From RGIG3994 sp045589735 (GTDB taxonomy: Bacteria; Bacillota; Clostridia; Oscillospirales; CAG-272): a stretch of 5,892 nucleotides of DNA. The DNA is taken from the NCBI GenBank assembly GCA_045589735.1, contig JAZNPQ010000133.1:1-5892 (forward strand), in the 5' to 3' direction. The position numbers and the translations under genes were made by a program. The notes beneath the pieces were generated by a model. The model worked only from the letters and a program-made list of their open reading frames with translations, was not told where the DNA came from and made no database searches. Positions 1 through 5,856 of this stretch are shown piece by piece (position 1 is the stretch's first letter; the number at the start of each line of letters is the position of its first letter).

Positions 1-1
1 G

Positions 2-256
2 CCCGATGCTACGGCTGGTACGGGCGGCTCGCTTGCCGAGGCGCTATCCGAATATATGGAATTTTTGCGTCTTGCGGACGCTTGCGATTTTGAGGGCCAG
101 CGCAAATATGCAGCGGCTCACGATCAAATGATAGATCTCATAATAGATAAAATCAACGAAATATCCGTGGAAAACTTCGGAGATGTGATACTCGAAGAGG
201 GCAACGGAGGATATGTAATTATAGAAGATTACAGAAAGGAAATTTTCCATGATTGA
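2..256 (+). CDS. C-terminal end of a TerB_C-like protein (5' partial)
   Basis: The frame is open from base 2 to the TGA at 254-256 and gives 84 residues; the true start lies before the window. The visible part has a low-complexity linker (Thr/Gly/Ala), then a helical stretch from about residue 12, then a tail with the pattern I-N-E-x-x-x-x-x-F-G-D-x-I-L-E-E-G followed by V-I-I-E-D-Y. That pattern resembles my memory of the end of the TerB_C domain, found on proteins that often also carry TerB_N or tellurite-resistance TerB modules. Such proteins are known beside ATPase and helicase genes, which fits the next two genes. The match is by eye over a short tail, so the family is a moderate-confidence inference; that the frame is coding is well supported by its 8-base overlap with the next gene. 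The ribosome site of the next gene (AAAGGA, 235-240) lies inside this frame. Confidence 0.6.
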   Translation, partial: PDATAGTGGSLAEALSEYMEFLRLADACDFEGQRKYAAAHDQMIDLIIDKINEISVENFGDVILEEGNGGYVIIEDYRKEIFHD

Positions 257-1607
257 AAATAACACCACCCCTCAGGTGCCGAAAAGAATACTGAGCTCGC
301 TTTTGGCGTCGGTCTCGGCGGGGGTAGTTCCGCGCGCAGGTGCGCCGTATATAGCTATGGGACGACGCGACGAGATCGCGGCACTTTTGTCTGACCTTGA
401 AGCCGTCAACGAAGGAGGCGGCGCTATGCGTTTTCTCATAGGACGCTACGGAAGCGGAAAAAGCTTTCTTATTCAGCTTATGCGAGGCTACGCGCTCGAA
501 CGCGGATTTATAACAGCTGACGCCGACCTCTCTCCCGAACGCCGTCTTTACGGTACGGGTGGCAGCGGTGTCGCAACCTACCGAGAGCTTATGAAAAATC
601 TCGCGTCAAAGGCATCTCCCGACGGCGGCGCGCTTCCGAAAATCATCGCCCGTTGGATAACCGAGCTTCGTTCTTCTCTTCTCGAAAAAGGATTTGACCC
701 CGACAGCGACAGCTTTTCCCGTGAGCTTAATTCAAAGATATACGCAGAGCTTCGTGAGGTGGAGTTCCTTGTGGGAGGCTTTGATTTTGCGCGTGTCGTT
801 GCGGAATACCATACCGCTTATCAAAACGATGACGAACAGAAAAAGAGTGCCTGTATCCGTTGGCTTCGCGGTGAGTTTTCGACCAAAACCGAAGCTCGAA
901 ACGAGCTTGGCTTCAGCGTGTCGGTAATTATTGATGACGATAACTGGTACGACTTCCTTAAGCTTTGGGCAGCTCTCGTGCGCCGTATGGGCTATCGCGG
1001 TCTCGTCGTGTTTATTGACGAATGCGTAAATCTTTATAAAATAACCCATCGAGTTAGCCGTGAAAACAATTACGAAAAGATCCTTTCAATGTTCAACGAT
1101 ACCCTTCAGGGGCGCGCTCCCGGGCTTGATATAATTCTCGGCGGTACACCTCAGTTCCTTGAGGACACAAGGCGCGGACTCTTTGGTTACGAAGCACTTC
1201 GTTCAAGACTTTGCGACAGCCGTTTTGCGACCGAAGGCTTTAAAAATCTGATAGGTCCCGTTATCCGTCTGCGCCGTCTTACAGATGACGAACTGTTTGC
1301 TCTTGTCGTGCGCGTAACCAAGCTTCACGGTCAAAATTACGGCTGGACACCGAGAATATCACAGGAAGAAATGGTGGAATTTCTTAAAATTTGTCTCTCT
1401 CGCGCGGGTGCCGATTCAATGATAACTCCTCGTGAGATGCTACGCGATTATATGACCGTTCTGAACATTTTAATGCAGAACGAAAACGTATCTTTTGCAG
1501 ATATTGCGGGCACCGCGGTAACTCTTAAAACCGCAAACGATGGCGAAGAATCCCCGACACAAAACACAAAAAAGCCCTATTTTAATCCTGACGATATTGA
1601 ATTATAA
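249..1607 (+). CDS. brxD: BrxD-like P-loop ATPase (DUF2791 / BREX ATP-binding family)
   Basis: Complete 452-residue cytoplasmic ATPase of the AAA/STAND-like group. An N-terminal helix (R13-I14-L15...) leads to the motif G38-R39-R40-D41-E42 and then Walker A G-R-Y-G-S-G-K-S at residues 65-72. Walker B is G-L-V-V-F-I-D-E at 251-258, with D257 and E258 as the likely Mg-binding and catalytic acids. A sensor-like I-L-G-G-T-P-Q-F follows at 296-303, then L-R-R-L-T-D-D-E-L-F at 341-350, and a C-terminal winged-helix-like segment around T-P-R-E-M-L-R-D (393-400). This order matches BrxD proteins, the ATPases paired with the BrxHI helicase in BREX types 2 and 6. ATG 249 is chosen because AAAGGA sits 8 bases upstream and the start overlaps the previous stop (ATGATTGA), which suggests translational coupling. 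The exact substrate is unknown. A helix-rich insert of about 110 residues (roughly 120-230) separates the Walker motifs. The symbol is by family; true BREX membership is not shown. Confidence 0.87.
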   Translation: MIENNTTPQVPKRILSSLLASVSAGVVPRAGAPYIAMGRRDEIAALLSDLEAVNEGGGAMRFLIGRYGSGKSFLIQLMRGYALERGFITADADLSPERRLYGTGGSGVATYRELMKNLASKASPDGGALPKIIARWITELRSSLLEKGFDPDSDSFSRELNSKIYAELREVEFLVGGFDFARVVAEYHTAYQNDDEQKKSACIRWLRGEFSTKTEARNELGFSVSVIIDDDNWYDFLKLWAALVRRMGYRGLVVFIDECVNLYKITHRVSRENNYEKILSMFNDTLQGRAPGLDIILGGTPQFLEDTRRGLFGYEALRSRLCDSRFATEGFKNLIGPVIRLRRLTDDELFALVVRVTKLHGQNYGWTPRISQEEMVEFLKICLSRAGADSMITPREMLRDYMTVLNILMQNENVSFADIAGTAVTLKTANDGEESPTQNTKKPYFNPDDIEL

Positions 1608-1613
1608 TAATAT

Positions 1614-1620
1614 AAGGAAA
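1614..1620 (+). promoter_or_regulatory. Ribosome binding site that sets the helicase start
   Basis: AAGGAAA lies between the ATPase stop (1605-1607) and ATG 1627, with normal spacing. An in-frame ATG at 1540 would add 29 residues, but those would be read through the coding end of the ATPase gene, are low in recognisable family sequence, and have no comparable purine-rich site just upstream. The start at 1627 is therefore preferred. Confidence 0.8.
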
Positions 1621-1626
1621 AATATT

Positions 1627-3864
1627 ATGACAGAAGCCGACAGAATTTTTCTTAAATTCCCCGATTTTATAAGAGAATATATTTACAGTCATTCGTGGGA
1701 CAGTCTGCGTGATGTTCAGCTTGCGGCGGCTCATACTGTGTTTGATACGCAAAATGACCTACTGCTCACCTCGTCAACCGCAAGCGGCAAAACAGAAGCG
1801 GCATTTTTTCCTATTCTCTCGGAGCTTTCAAACGATCCGCCGATGAGTGTAGGAGTTCTTTACATCGCTCCGCTTAAATCACTTATAAACGACCAATTTG
1901 CGCGAATCGACGAGCTTCTTGCGGCATCGGGAATTCCCGTAACGCATTGGCACGGTGACGTCGCTCAATCTCACAAGAAAAAGCTGCTTGAAAATCCTCG
2001 CGGAATTTTGCAGATAACGCCCGAATCGCTTGAAAGTCTCCTCATAAACCGTTCGGGAGATATTATACGACTTTTCTGTGACCTGCGCTTTGTCGTAATA
2101 GACGAAATACACACGCTCACAGGCTCCGACCGAGGAAATCAAATAATCTGTCAGCTTGCAAGAATTGAGCGTATGATAGGTAGAAGACCCCGTCGAATAG
2201 GTCTTTCAGCAACACTCGGAGACCCCGAAAAAGCGGCGGATTGGATGTCGGGTGGAAACGCAGCAGGCGTTGATATTCCCCGTTTCCCCGAGACAAAAAT
2301 ACGCTGGAGACTCGGACTTGAGCATTTTTATATTCAGAATCTGAATCCTGTACAGTTGCCTTCCGAAAACGTACAGTTCAAGCTTCCTAAGCAGCCTGCC
2401 GCAGAGATAGACGCAGGCTATGAATATATGTACGACTGCGTAAAAAACAAAAAATCCTTGGTTTTTTCAAATTCAAGAGAAGAAACCGAATACCTTACAG
2501 CTACGCTTCGTCAGATTGCGAAAAAACGAAACGACCCCGACATTTTCCTCATCCATCACGGAAATCTTTCGGCATCTCTGCGCGAGGAAGCCGAGGCAAA
2601 AATGAAGGATGAAGAGATACACGCTGTCACCTGTGCCACCGTCACAATGGAGCTTGGAATTGACCTTGGTAAGCTTGAACGTATCGGACATATGGGTGCG
2701 CCCTGCTCTGTTTCAAGCTTTCTGCAAAGGCTCGGACGCTCCGGACGCCGCGACGATCCACCAGAAATGATGATGGTATTCAGAGAAGAAGAGGCACTTC
2801 CAAACACTCCTCTGCCCCAAATAATTCCGTGGGAGCTTCTTCGTGCCATCGCAATAATACAACTTTATATTGAAGAACGCTTCATAGAGCCTCCACGGCG
2901 CAAAAAAATGCCGTTCAGTCTCCTGTTTCACCAGATACTCAGCACTCTTGCATCATCGGGCGAGCTGACACCGAAGCGACTTGCAGACAGAATTCTCGCA
3001 ATGCCTCCCTTTTCCGAGGTCAGCCGAGAGGATCTGCGAACGCTTATCGTTTCAATGGTACAAAACGATTTCCTTGAAATGACCGAAGAAAAAGGACTCA
3101 TCGTAGGTCTTGCAGGTGAACGTCTGCTCGGTAGCTTTAAGTTTTACGCGGTATTCAAGGACACCGAGGACTTTACGGTACGTTGCGGCTCTGACGAAAT
3201 AGGAACTATAACCACACCGCCGCCTGTAGGTGACAGATTTGCACTTGCGGGACGCGTGTGGGAGGTCGAAGAGCTTGACGTAAAGCGCCGTCTTATATAC
3301 GTAAAGGCGGTCGAGGGCAAAATGGAAATATCATGGCCCGGCGATTACGGCGAGATAGATACAAAAATACTCGTCCGTATGAGACAGATACTCGCGGAGG
3401 ATACCGTTTATCCTTATCTTAAGCCAAACGCACAGCACAGACTTGACGCAGCAAGAGTCGCGGCGCGAAACAGCGGAATGCTCGAGCATTCGATGATATG
3501 CCTTGGAGGATATACTTGGTGTCTCTTCCCGTGGCTCGGTACACGCTCGTTCAGAACACTGCGCAAATATATCGCGCAAAACGCAGGAATATACAAAATA
3601 ACGGGACTTGAATTTGACGGTTGCTGTTATATGACCTTCAAAATGGAGCATGCGTCGGATTATGAATTCATAAAAGGACTTGCCGACCGCATAGACCGTG
3701 AAGGTATTGACACAGAAGAGCTTGTTGCCGGCGGCTCGATTCCGCTTTTTGAGAAATACGATATGTTTATTCCAGACGCACTGTTAAGACGCCAATACGC
3801 CGCAGACCGTCTCCGTACCGACGAAGTCACTGAAAGAATACACGATATTTTAAATGAATACTAA
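1627..3864 (+). CDS. brxHI: Lhr-like superfamily 2 DEAD/DEAH helicase (BrxHI-like)
   Basis: Complete 745-residue ATP-dependent nucleic-acid helicase or translocase. All core motifs are present: Q-like L-R-D-V-Q (27-31), motif I T-A-S-G-K-T (51-56), Ia A-P-L-K-S-L (81-86), Ib I-T-P-E-S-L (130-135), II D-E-I-H (159-162), III S-A-T (194-196), IV L-V-F-S-N-S (278-283), V T-M-E-L-G-I-D-L-G (340-348) and VI Q-R-L-G-R-S-G-R-R (367-375). After RecA2 come a winged-helix-like region (about 425-500) and a beta-barrel-like segment (about 505-565, D-F-T-V-R then G-D-R-F-A-L-A-G-R-V-W) typical of Lhr-type helicases, then a further C-terminal domain. No motif is broken, so it should be active. It starts 19 bases after the ATPase stop, so the two are surely co-transcribed. 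The BrxD-BrxHI pair is known from BREX types 2 and 6, which supports the BrxHI reading; a generic Lhr-family helicase is the alternative. The polarity and DNA-versus-RNA preference cannot be told from sequence. Confidence 0.88.
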   Translation: MTEADRIFLKFPDFIREYIYSHSWDSLRDVQLAAAHTVFDTQNDLLLTSSTASGKTEAAFFPILSELSNDPPMSVGVLYIAPLKSLINDQFARIDELLAASGIPVTHWHGDVAQSHKKKLLENPRGILQITPESLESLLINRSGDIIRLFCDLRFVVIDEIHTLTGSDRGNQIICQLARIERMIGRRPRRIGLSATLGDPEKAADWMSGGNAAGVDIPRFPETKIRWRLGLEHFYIQNLNPVQLPSENVQFKLPKQPAAEIDAGYEYMYDCVKNKKSLVFSNSREETEYLTATLRQIAKKRNDPDIFLIHHGNLSASLREEAEAKMKDEEIHAVTCATVTMELGIDLGKLERIGHMGAPCSVSSFLQRLGRSGRRDDPPEMMMVFREEEALPNTPLPQIIPWELLRAIAIIQLYIEERFIEPPRRKKMPFSLLFHQILSTLASSGELTPKRLADRILAMPPFSEVSREDLRTLIVSMVQNDFLEMTEEKGLIVGLAGERLLGSFKFYAVFKDTEDFTVRCGSDEIGTITTPPPVGDRFALAGRVWEVEELDVKRRLIYVKAVEGKMEISWPGDYGEIDTKILVRMRQILAEDTVYPYLKPNAQHRLDAARVAARNSGMLEHSMICLGGYTWCLFPWLGTRSFRTLRKYIAQNAGIYKITGLEFDGCCYMTFKMEHASDYEFIKGLADRIDREGIDTEELVAGGSIPLFEKYDMFIPDALLRRQYAADRLRTDEVTERIHDILNEY

Positions 3865-3900
3865 AACAGAACCGAACTTCAAGGAGTTCGGTTCTGTTTT
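3863..3900. terminator. Bidirectional intrinsic terminator between convergent genes
   Basis: A perfect 16-bp inverted repeat (arms 3863-3878 and 3885-3900, loop TCAAGG) with a GAACCGAACT core, flanked by A4 on the left and T4 on the right. It therefore ends in a U tract when read on either strand. It lies between the helicase stop and the protease stop (3911-3913). The outermost left base pairs fall within the helicase TAA stop (3862-3864), so one hairpin serves both transcripts with almost no spacer. Confidence 0.92.
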
Positions 3901-3910
3901 ACTTTTTATC

Positions 3911-5386
3911 TTATTCAACGACAAACATATTTACTTGAATCAAGCGTTCGCCCGTAGAACGGTTAGTATAAGTGACAAATTCAACGTATGTGTAGTCTAT
4001 TTCATTGAAATAATAGTCTATGAAAACTCCGCCGCCCTGGTCGCCGCCAAATTCCTCGTCATATTCGTATCCCTCGCCCTTAAGATACTCAACGTATTTC
4101 AGATACTGATCCTTATCATAAGAGTACGTATAGTAATATTTTTGAGAATCATATCCGTTGATACCGCTTGTTGCTAAATACGTATCGGAAGAATATTTAC
4201 AACTTGCACCAATCTCATCGTGATATGCGTGAATATAAGAATCATAATAATAGGTTGTAAATTCTGTAGCTTCGTTTACAATTTTCATAATAAATATATG
4301 ATATGCGTCACGTGTCTCGAAGCTATGCCATTGAGCAAACTCACTCATAGTTTTTTCACCCGTCACGCGAAGAACGTCGATATTATTAATCTTAATAGCA
4401 ACATTCATATTATCGCCCTGGGCAAAAGCCGCAGCATTTACGCCTATTACTTCTCCGTACTCGTTTACCAACGGACCGCCACTGTTACCTTTTGATATGG
4501 GCGCCGTGGATATATAAGAATCGGACAAGCCGTATTTATTTGAGGGAGATGATATCTGTCCGTTCGTAAAATTACCGATAACCTCGCCGAGAGCGGCTCC
4601 GCAGGCATATACTTTAGCTCCCGTTACAGATTCTTTTTCCGCAATCTTAAGATACGGTGTTGACTTTCCCTTTGTATCAATCTTTAAAACCGCGAGGTCA
4701 TACGCAGGGTCAAACTTTACAACATGCTCAAGAGAATATTCGGCTCCGTCAAATACTTTTATTTTTATTGAAGGGGTTGACGAATCAAAAACATTATCAA
4801 TGACATGGAAGCAGGTAACGAGAGTTCCCTTATCATCAATAAAGAATCCCGTACCGTTTGTTTTATCGTTAACGACAACGCTTACGGTTCTCTCCTGAAC
4901 GTAAGCCGCAAGCTCTTCCGAGGTCATCGTCGCTTCACAAGGAATCGTTTCTCTTTTTATCTCTTTACCGCACACCATACATTTTTTATACCTTGAGCCC
5001 TCGGTCTTCTGCGTAGCCTCGGTCTCTACTATCCACTCACCTTCAGTATGTCCGGTTTTTTCAACAGTCTCAGTTTGTAGCTTTTCTTTACATTTCACAC
5101 ACTCTTTGAATCTCTCTCCGTTAGATTCACAATTTGCCTCTGCAGTTACGATCCAATCACTTGATTCGTGAGCCATTTTCGCAATAACCTCTGTTAAAAG
5201 CACTTCCTCGCACTCCTTGCAAGCAATATGCTTTGAGCCCTCGGTAGTGCAAGTGGGCTCTACGTCGATGATCCAATCACCCATCTCATGCTTGTGCGAG
5301 TCCTCTTCTTTTGAGCAACCTACAAAAACAATCGCTAAAGCAATTACGCACACGACCATCACGACATTTCTGATTTTCTTTACCAT
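3911..5386 (-). CDS. Secreted lipoprotein, trypsin-like (HtrA/S1C-type) serine protease with Cys-rich repeats
   Basis: Complete 491-residue protein. Residues 1-24 form a lipoprotein signal: K3-K4, a hydrophobic run at 8-22 and lipobox F-V-G-C, with C24 as the predicted lipid-anchored residue. Residues 33-152 hold three 40-residue repeats with CxxC knuckles. The protease domain (about 155-340) shows H194 in C-F-H-V-I-D, D230 in Y-D-L-A-V-L-K-I and S302 in G-N-S-G-G-P-L, an intact catalytic triad in the S1C/HtrA spacing. HtrA proteins usually end in PDZ domains; here the C-terminus (about 345-491) is instead a tyrosine-rich domain (24 Tyr in residues 341-491) that I do not recognise. The likely role is cell-surface proteolysis or protein quality control; the substrate is unknown. 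ATG 5386 is preceded by AAGAAAGGA (complement of 5397-5405) and a very good promoter. It is convergent to the helicase operon and divergent from the XRE regulator. It is probably unrelated in function to the ATPase/helicase module. Confidence 0.88.
   Translation of the reverse strand: MVKKIRNVVMVVCVIALAIVFVGCSKEEDSHKHEMGDWIIDVEPTCTTEGSKHIACKECEEVLLTEVIAKMAHESSDWIVTAEANCESNGERFKECVKCKEKLQTETVEKTGHTEGEWIVETEATQKTEGSRYKKCMVCGKEIKRETIPCEATMTSEELAAYVQERTVSVVVNDKTNGTGFFIDDKGTLVTCFHVIDNVFDSSTPSIKIKVFDGAEYSLEHVVKFDPAYDLAVLKIDTKGKSTPYLKIAEKESVTGAKVYACGAALGEVIGNFTNGQISSPSNKYGLSDSYISTAPISKGNSGGPLVNEYGEVIGVNAAAFAQGDNMNVAIKINNIDVLRVTGEKTMSEFAQWHSFETRDAYHIFIMKIVNEATEFTTYYYDSYIHAYHDEIGASCKYSSDTYLATSGINGYDSQKYYYTYSYDKDQYLKYVEYLKGEGYEYDEEFGGDQGGGVFIDYYFNEIDYTYVEFVTYTNRSTGERLIQVNMFVVE
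4931..5290 (-). repeat. Three tandem 40-residue Cys-rich (zinc-ribbon-like) protein repeats
   Basis: The protease residues 33-72, 73-112 and 113-152 align without gaps: H33/H73/H113, W38/W78/W118, C56/C96/C136 and C59/C99/C139 all recur at exactly 40 residues. The first two units also share C46/C86, giving the pattern H-x4-W-x7-C-x9-C-x2-C; the third has Q126 at that place. Similar His/Trp/CxxC repeats are common on secreted clostridial proteins. Metal binding is possible but the third unit lacks one ligand. At the DNA level the copies have diverged, so this is an old duplication. Confidence 0.85.
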
Positions 5387-5396
5387 TTTCTCAAAA

Positions 5397-5405
5397 TCCT
5401 TTCTT
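5397..5405 (-). promoter_or_regulatory. Ribosome binding site of the protease gene
   Basis: On the minus strand this reads AAGAAAGGA, ending 10 bases before ATG 5386. It supports that ATG, which is also the one that gives a full lipoprotein signal peptide. Confidence 0.8.
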
Positions 5406-5436
5406 AATTTGTATTCGCGGAGCTGAGTCCAATATT

Positions 5437-5465
5437 AGTATACCATAGTATTTATAAAATGTCAA
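5437..5465 (-). promoter_or_regulatory. Strong sigma-A promoter for the protease gene
   Basis: On the minus strand the -35 is a perfect TTGACA (complement of 5460-5465), the spacer is exactly 17 bases, and the -10 is TATACT (complement of 5437-5442) with a TGG extended -10 just before it. The predicted transcript start is near 5430, giving a leader of about 44 bases. A consensus promoter this good suggests high basal expression unless it is repressed, which fits the adjacent regulator gene. Confidence 0.88.
5440..5451. promoter_or_regulatory. Candidate operator: imperfect 12-bp palindrome over the protease -10
   Basis: ATAC-CATA-GTAT is a palindrome at 10 of 12 positions with perfect 4-base half-sites. 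It covers part of the protease -10 and its spacer, where a bound protein would block RNA polymerase. A small XRE dimer could fit such a site, but AT-rich DNA gives short palindromes by chance and no second clear copy was found. Confidence 0.3.
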
Positions 5466-5480
5466 GCAAATTGTTATAAT
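5452..5480 (+). promoter_or_regulatory. Extended -10 promoter for the XRE regulator gene
   Basis: TATAAT at 5475-5480 is a perfect -10, preceded by TG at 5472-5473 (TGTTATAAT), which is an extended -10. The -35 region is poor: TTATAA at 5452-5457 with a 17-base spacer. The predicted start is near 5487, leaving a leader of about 33 bases before ATG 5520. This promoter is interleaved with the protease promoter reading the other way. Confidence 0.7.
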
Positions 5481-5509
5481 TGTATTGTATTTTTTTTGCA
5501 ATGAGGTTT

Positions 5510-5514
5510 GGAGG
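5510..5514 (+). promoter_or_regulatory. Ribosome binding site that sets the XRE start
   Basis: GGAGG, 5 bases before ATG 5520. It overlaps the in-frame TTG at 5508, so that codon cannot be the start served by this site. This decides for the 92-residue form. Confidence 0.85.
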
Positions 5515-5519
5515 AAACG

Positions 5520-5798
5520 ATGCTCAACGAAAGGATAAAACAATTAAGGCAGGCTAGAAATATGAACCAGGTAGAGCTTGCCAAAAAACTCAATGTTACA
5601 AAGCAAAGTGTATCGAATTGGGAAAATGATAATATACAGCCATCTATAGAAATGTTAATAAAAATCTCTCGCATATTTTCCGTCACAACCGATTATTTAC
5701 TTGGGCTTGATAACAGAAAATATATTGAAATCACTAATCTAAGCAACGAAGAGATATCTCATATTCAAGCAATAATCAACGACATCGCAAAAAAATAA
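5520..5798 (+). CDS. Small XRE-family helix-turn-helix transcriptional regulator
   Basis: Complete 92-residue DNA-binding protein. Residues 4-62 form a typical HTH_3 (Cro/C1-type) domain: I6-K7-x-L9-R10 and the turn region N16-Q17-V18-E19-L20-A21 to Q29-S30-V31-S32-N33-W34-E35, with the recognition helix around 28-36, then P41-S42, L46 and the common ending T57-D58-Y59-L60-L61-G62. After this there is only a short helix-prone tail (about 74-92) that could help dimerise; no sensor or protease domain is present. Its promoter region is shared with the divergent protease gene, so autoregulation and repression of the protease are plausible inferences. Base composition is more AT-rich than the ATPase/helicase genes, common for small regulators and mobile-element genes. 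It could instead be a stand-alone remnant of a phage or plasmid regulator; no toxin, integrase or relaxase is next to it within the window. Confidence 0.88.
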   Translation: MLNERIKQLRQARNMNQVELAKKLNVTKQSVSNWENDNIQPSIEMLIKISRIFSVTTDYLLGLDNRKYIEITNLSNEEISHIQAIINDIAKK

Positions 5799-5807
5799 AT
5801 TTACAAA

Positions 5808-5841
5808 AAAAGAACCGACCTCCCCGGAGTTCGTTTCTTTT
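5808..5841. terminator. Intrinsic terminator after the XRE gene, likely bidirectional
   Basis: Inverted repeat starting 9 bases after the XRE stop: arms 5808-5822 and 5827-5841, loop CCCG, with two C/T mismatches (5819/5830 and 5815/5834). It has A-rich sequence on the left and TCTTTTG on the right, so it can work on both strands. Its core (AGAACCGACCTCC...GGAGTTCG) is closely similar to the terminator at 3863-3900. Confidence 0.78.
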
Positions 5842-5856
5842 GTTATTAATTTAAAA

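Noticed and set aside
732..1049. Minus-strand open frame inside the ATPase gene
   Set aside because: It is antisense to a well-conserved P-loop ATPase and has no recognisable domain or ribosome site; open by codon bias.
1580..1608. TATAAT at 1603-1608 as an internal promoter for the helicase
   Set aside because: There is no usable -35 at 16-18 bases and the region is simply AT-rich at a gene junction; the tight spacing favours co-transcription.
1540..1626. In-frame ATG at 1540 that would extend the helicase by 29 residues
   Set aside because: The extension overlaps the ATPase coding end in another frame, lacks a good ribosome site and has no helicase-family character; ATG 1627 has AAGGAAA at proper distance.
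2556..2849. Minus-strand open frame in the helicase gene
   Set aside because: It lies opposite helicase motifs V and VI, which are clearly under coding constraint on the plus strand.
3854..4177. Plus-strand open frame running across the terminator into the protease gene
   Set aside because: It would be transcribed through a strong hairpin and is antisense to the protease; the translation is hydrophobic because it mirrors tyrosine- and acid-rich codons, not a real membrane protein.
4931..5290. DNA-level tandem repeat or CRISPR-like array
   Set aside because: The period is seen in protein; the DNA copies are diverged and there are no identical repeats with unique spacers.
5508..5519. TTG start for the XRE gene four codons upstream
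   Set aside because: The TTG overlaps the GGAGG ribosome site of ATG 5520, and HTH_3 proteins normally begin close to the first helix, as the ATG form does.
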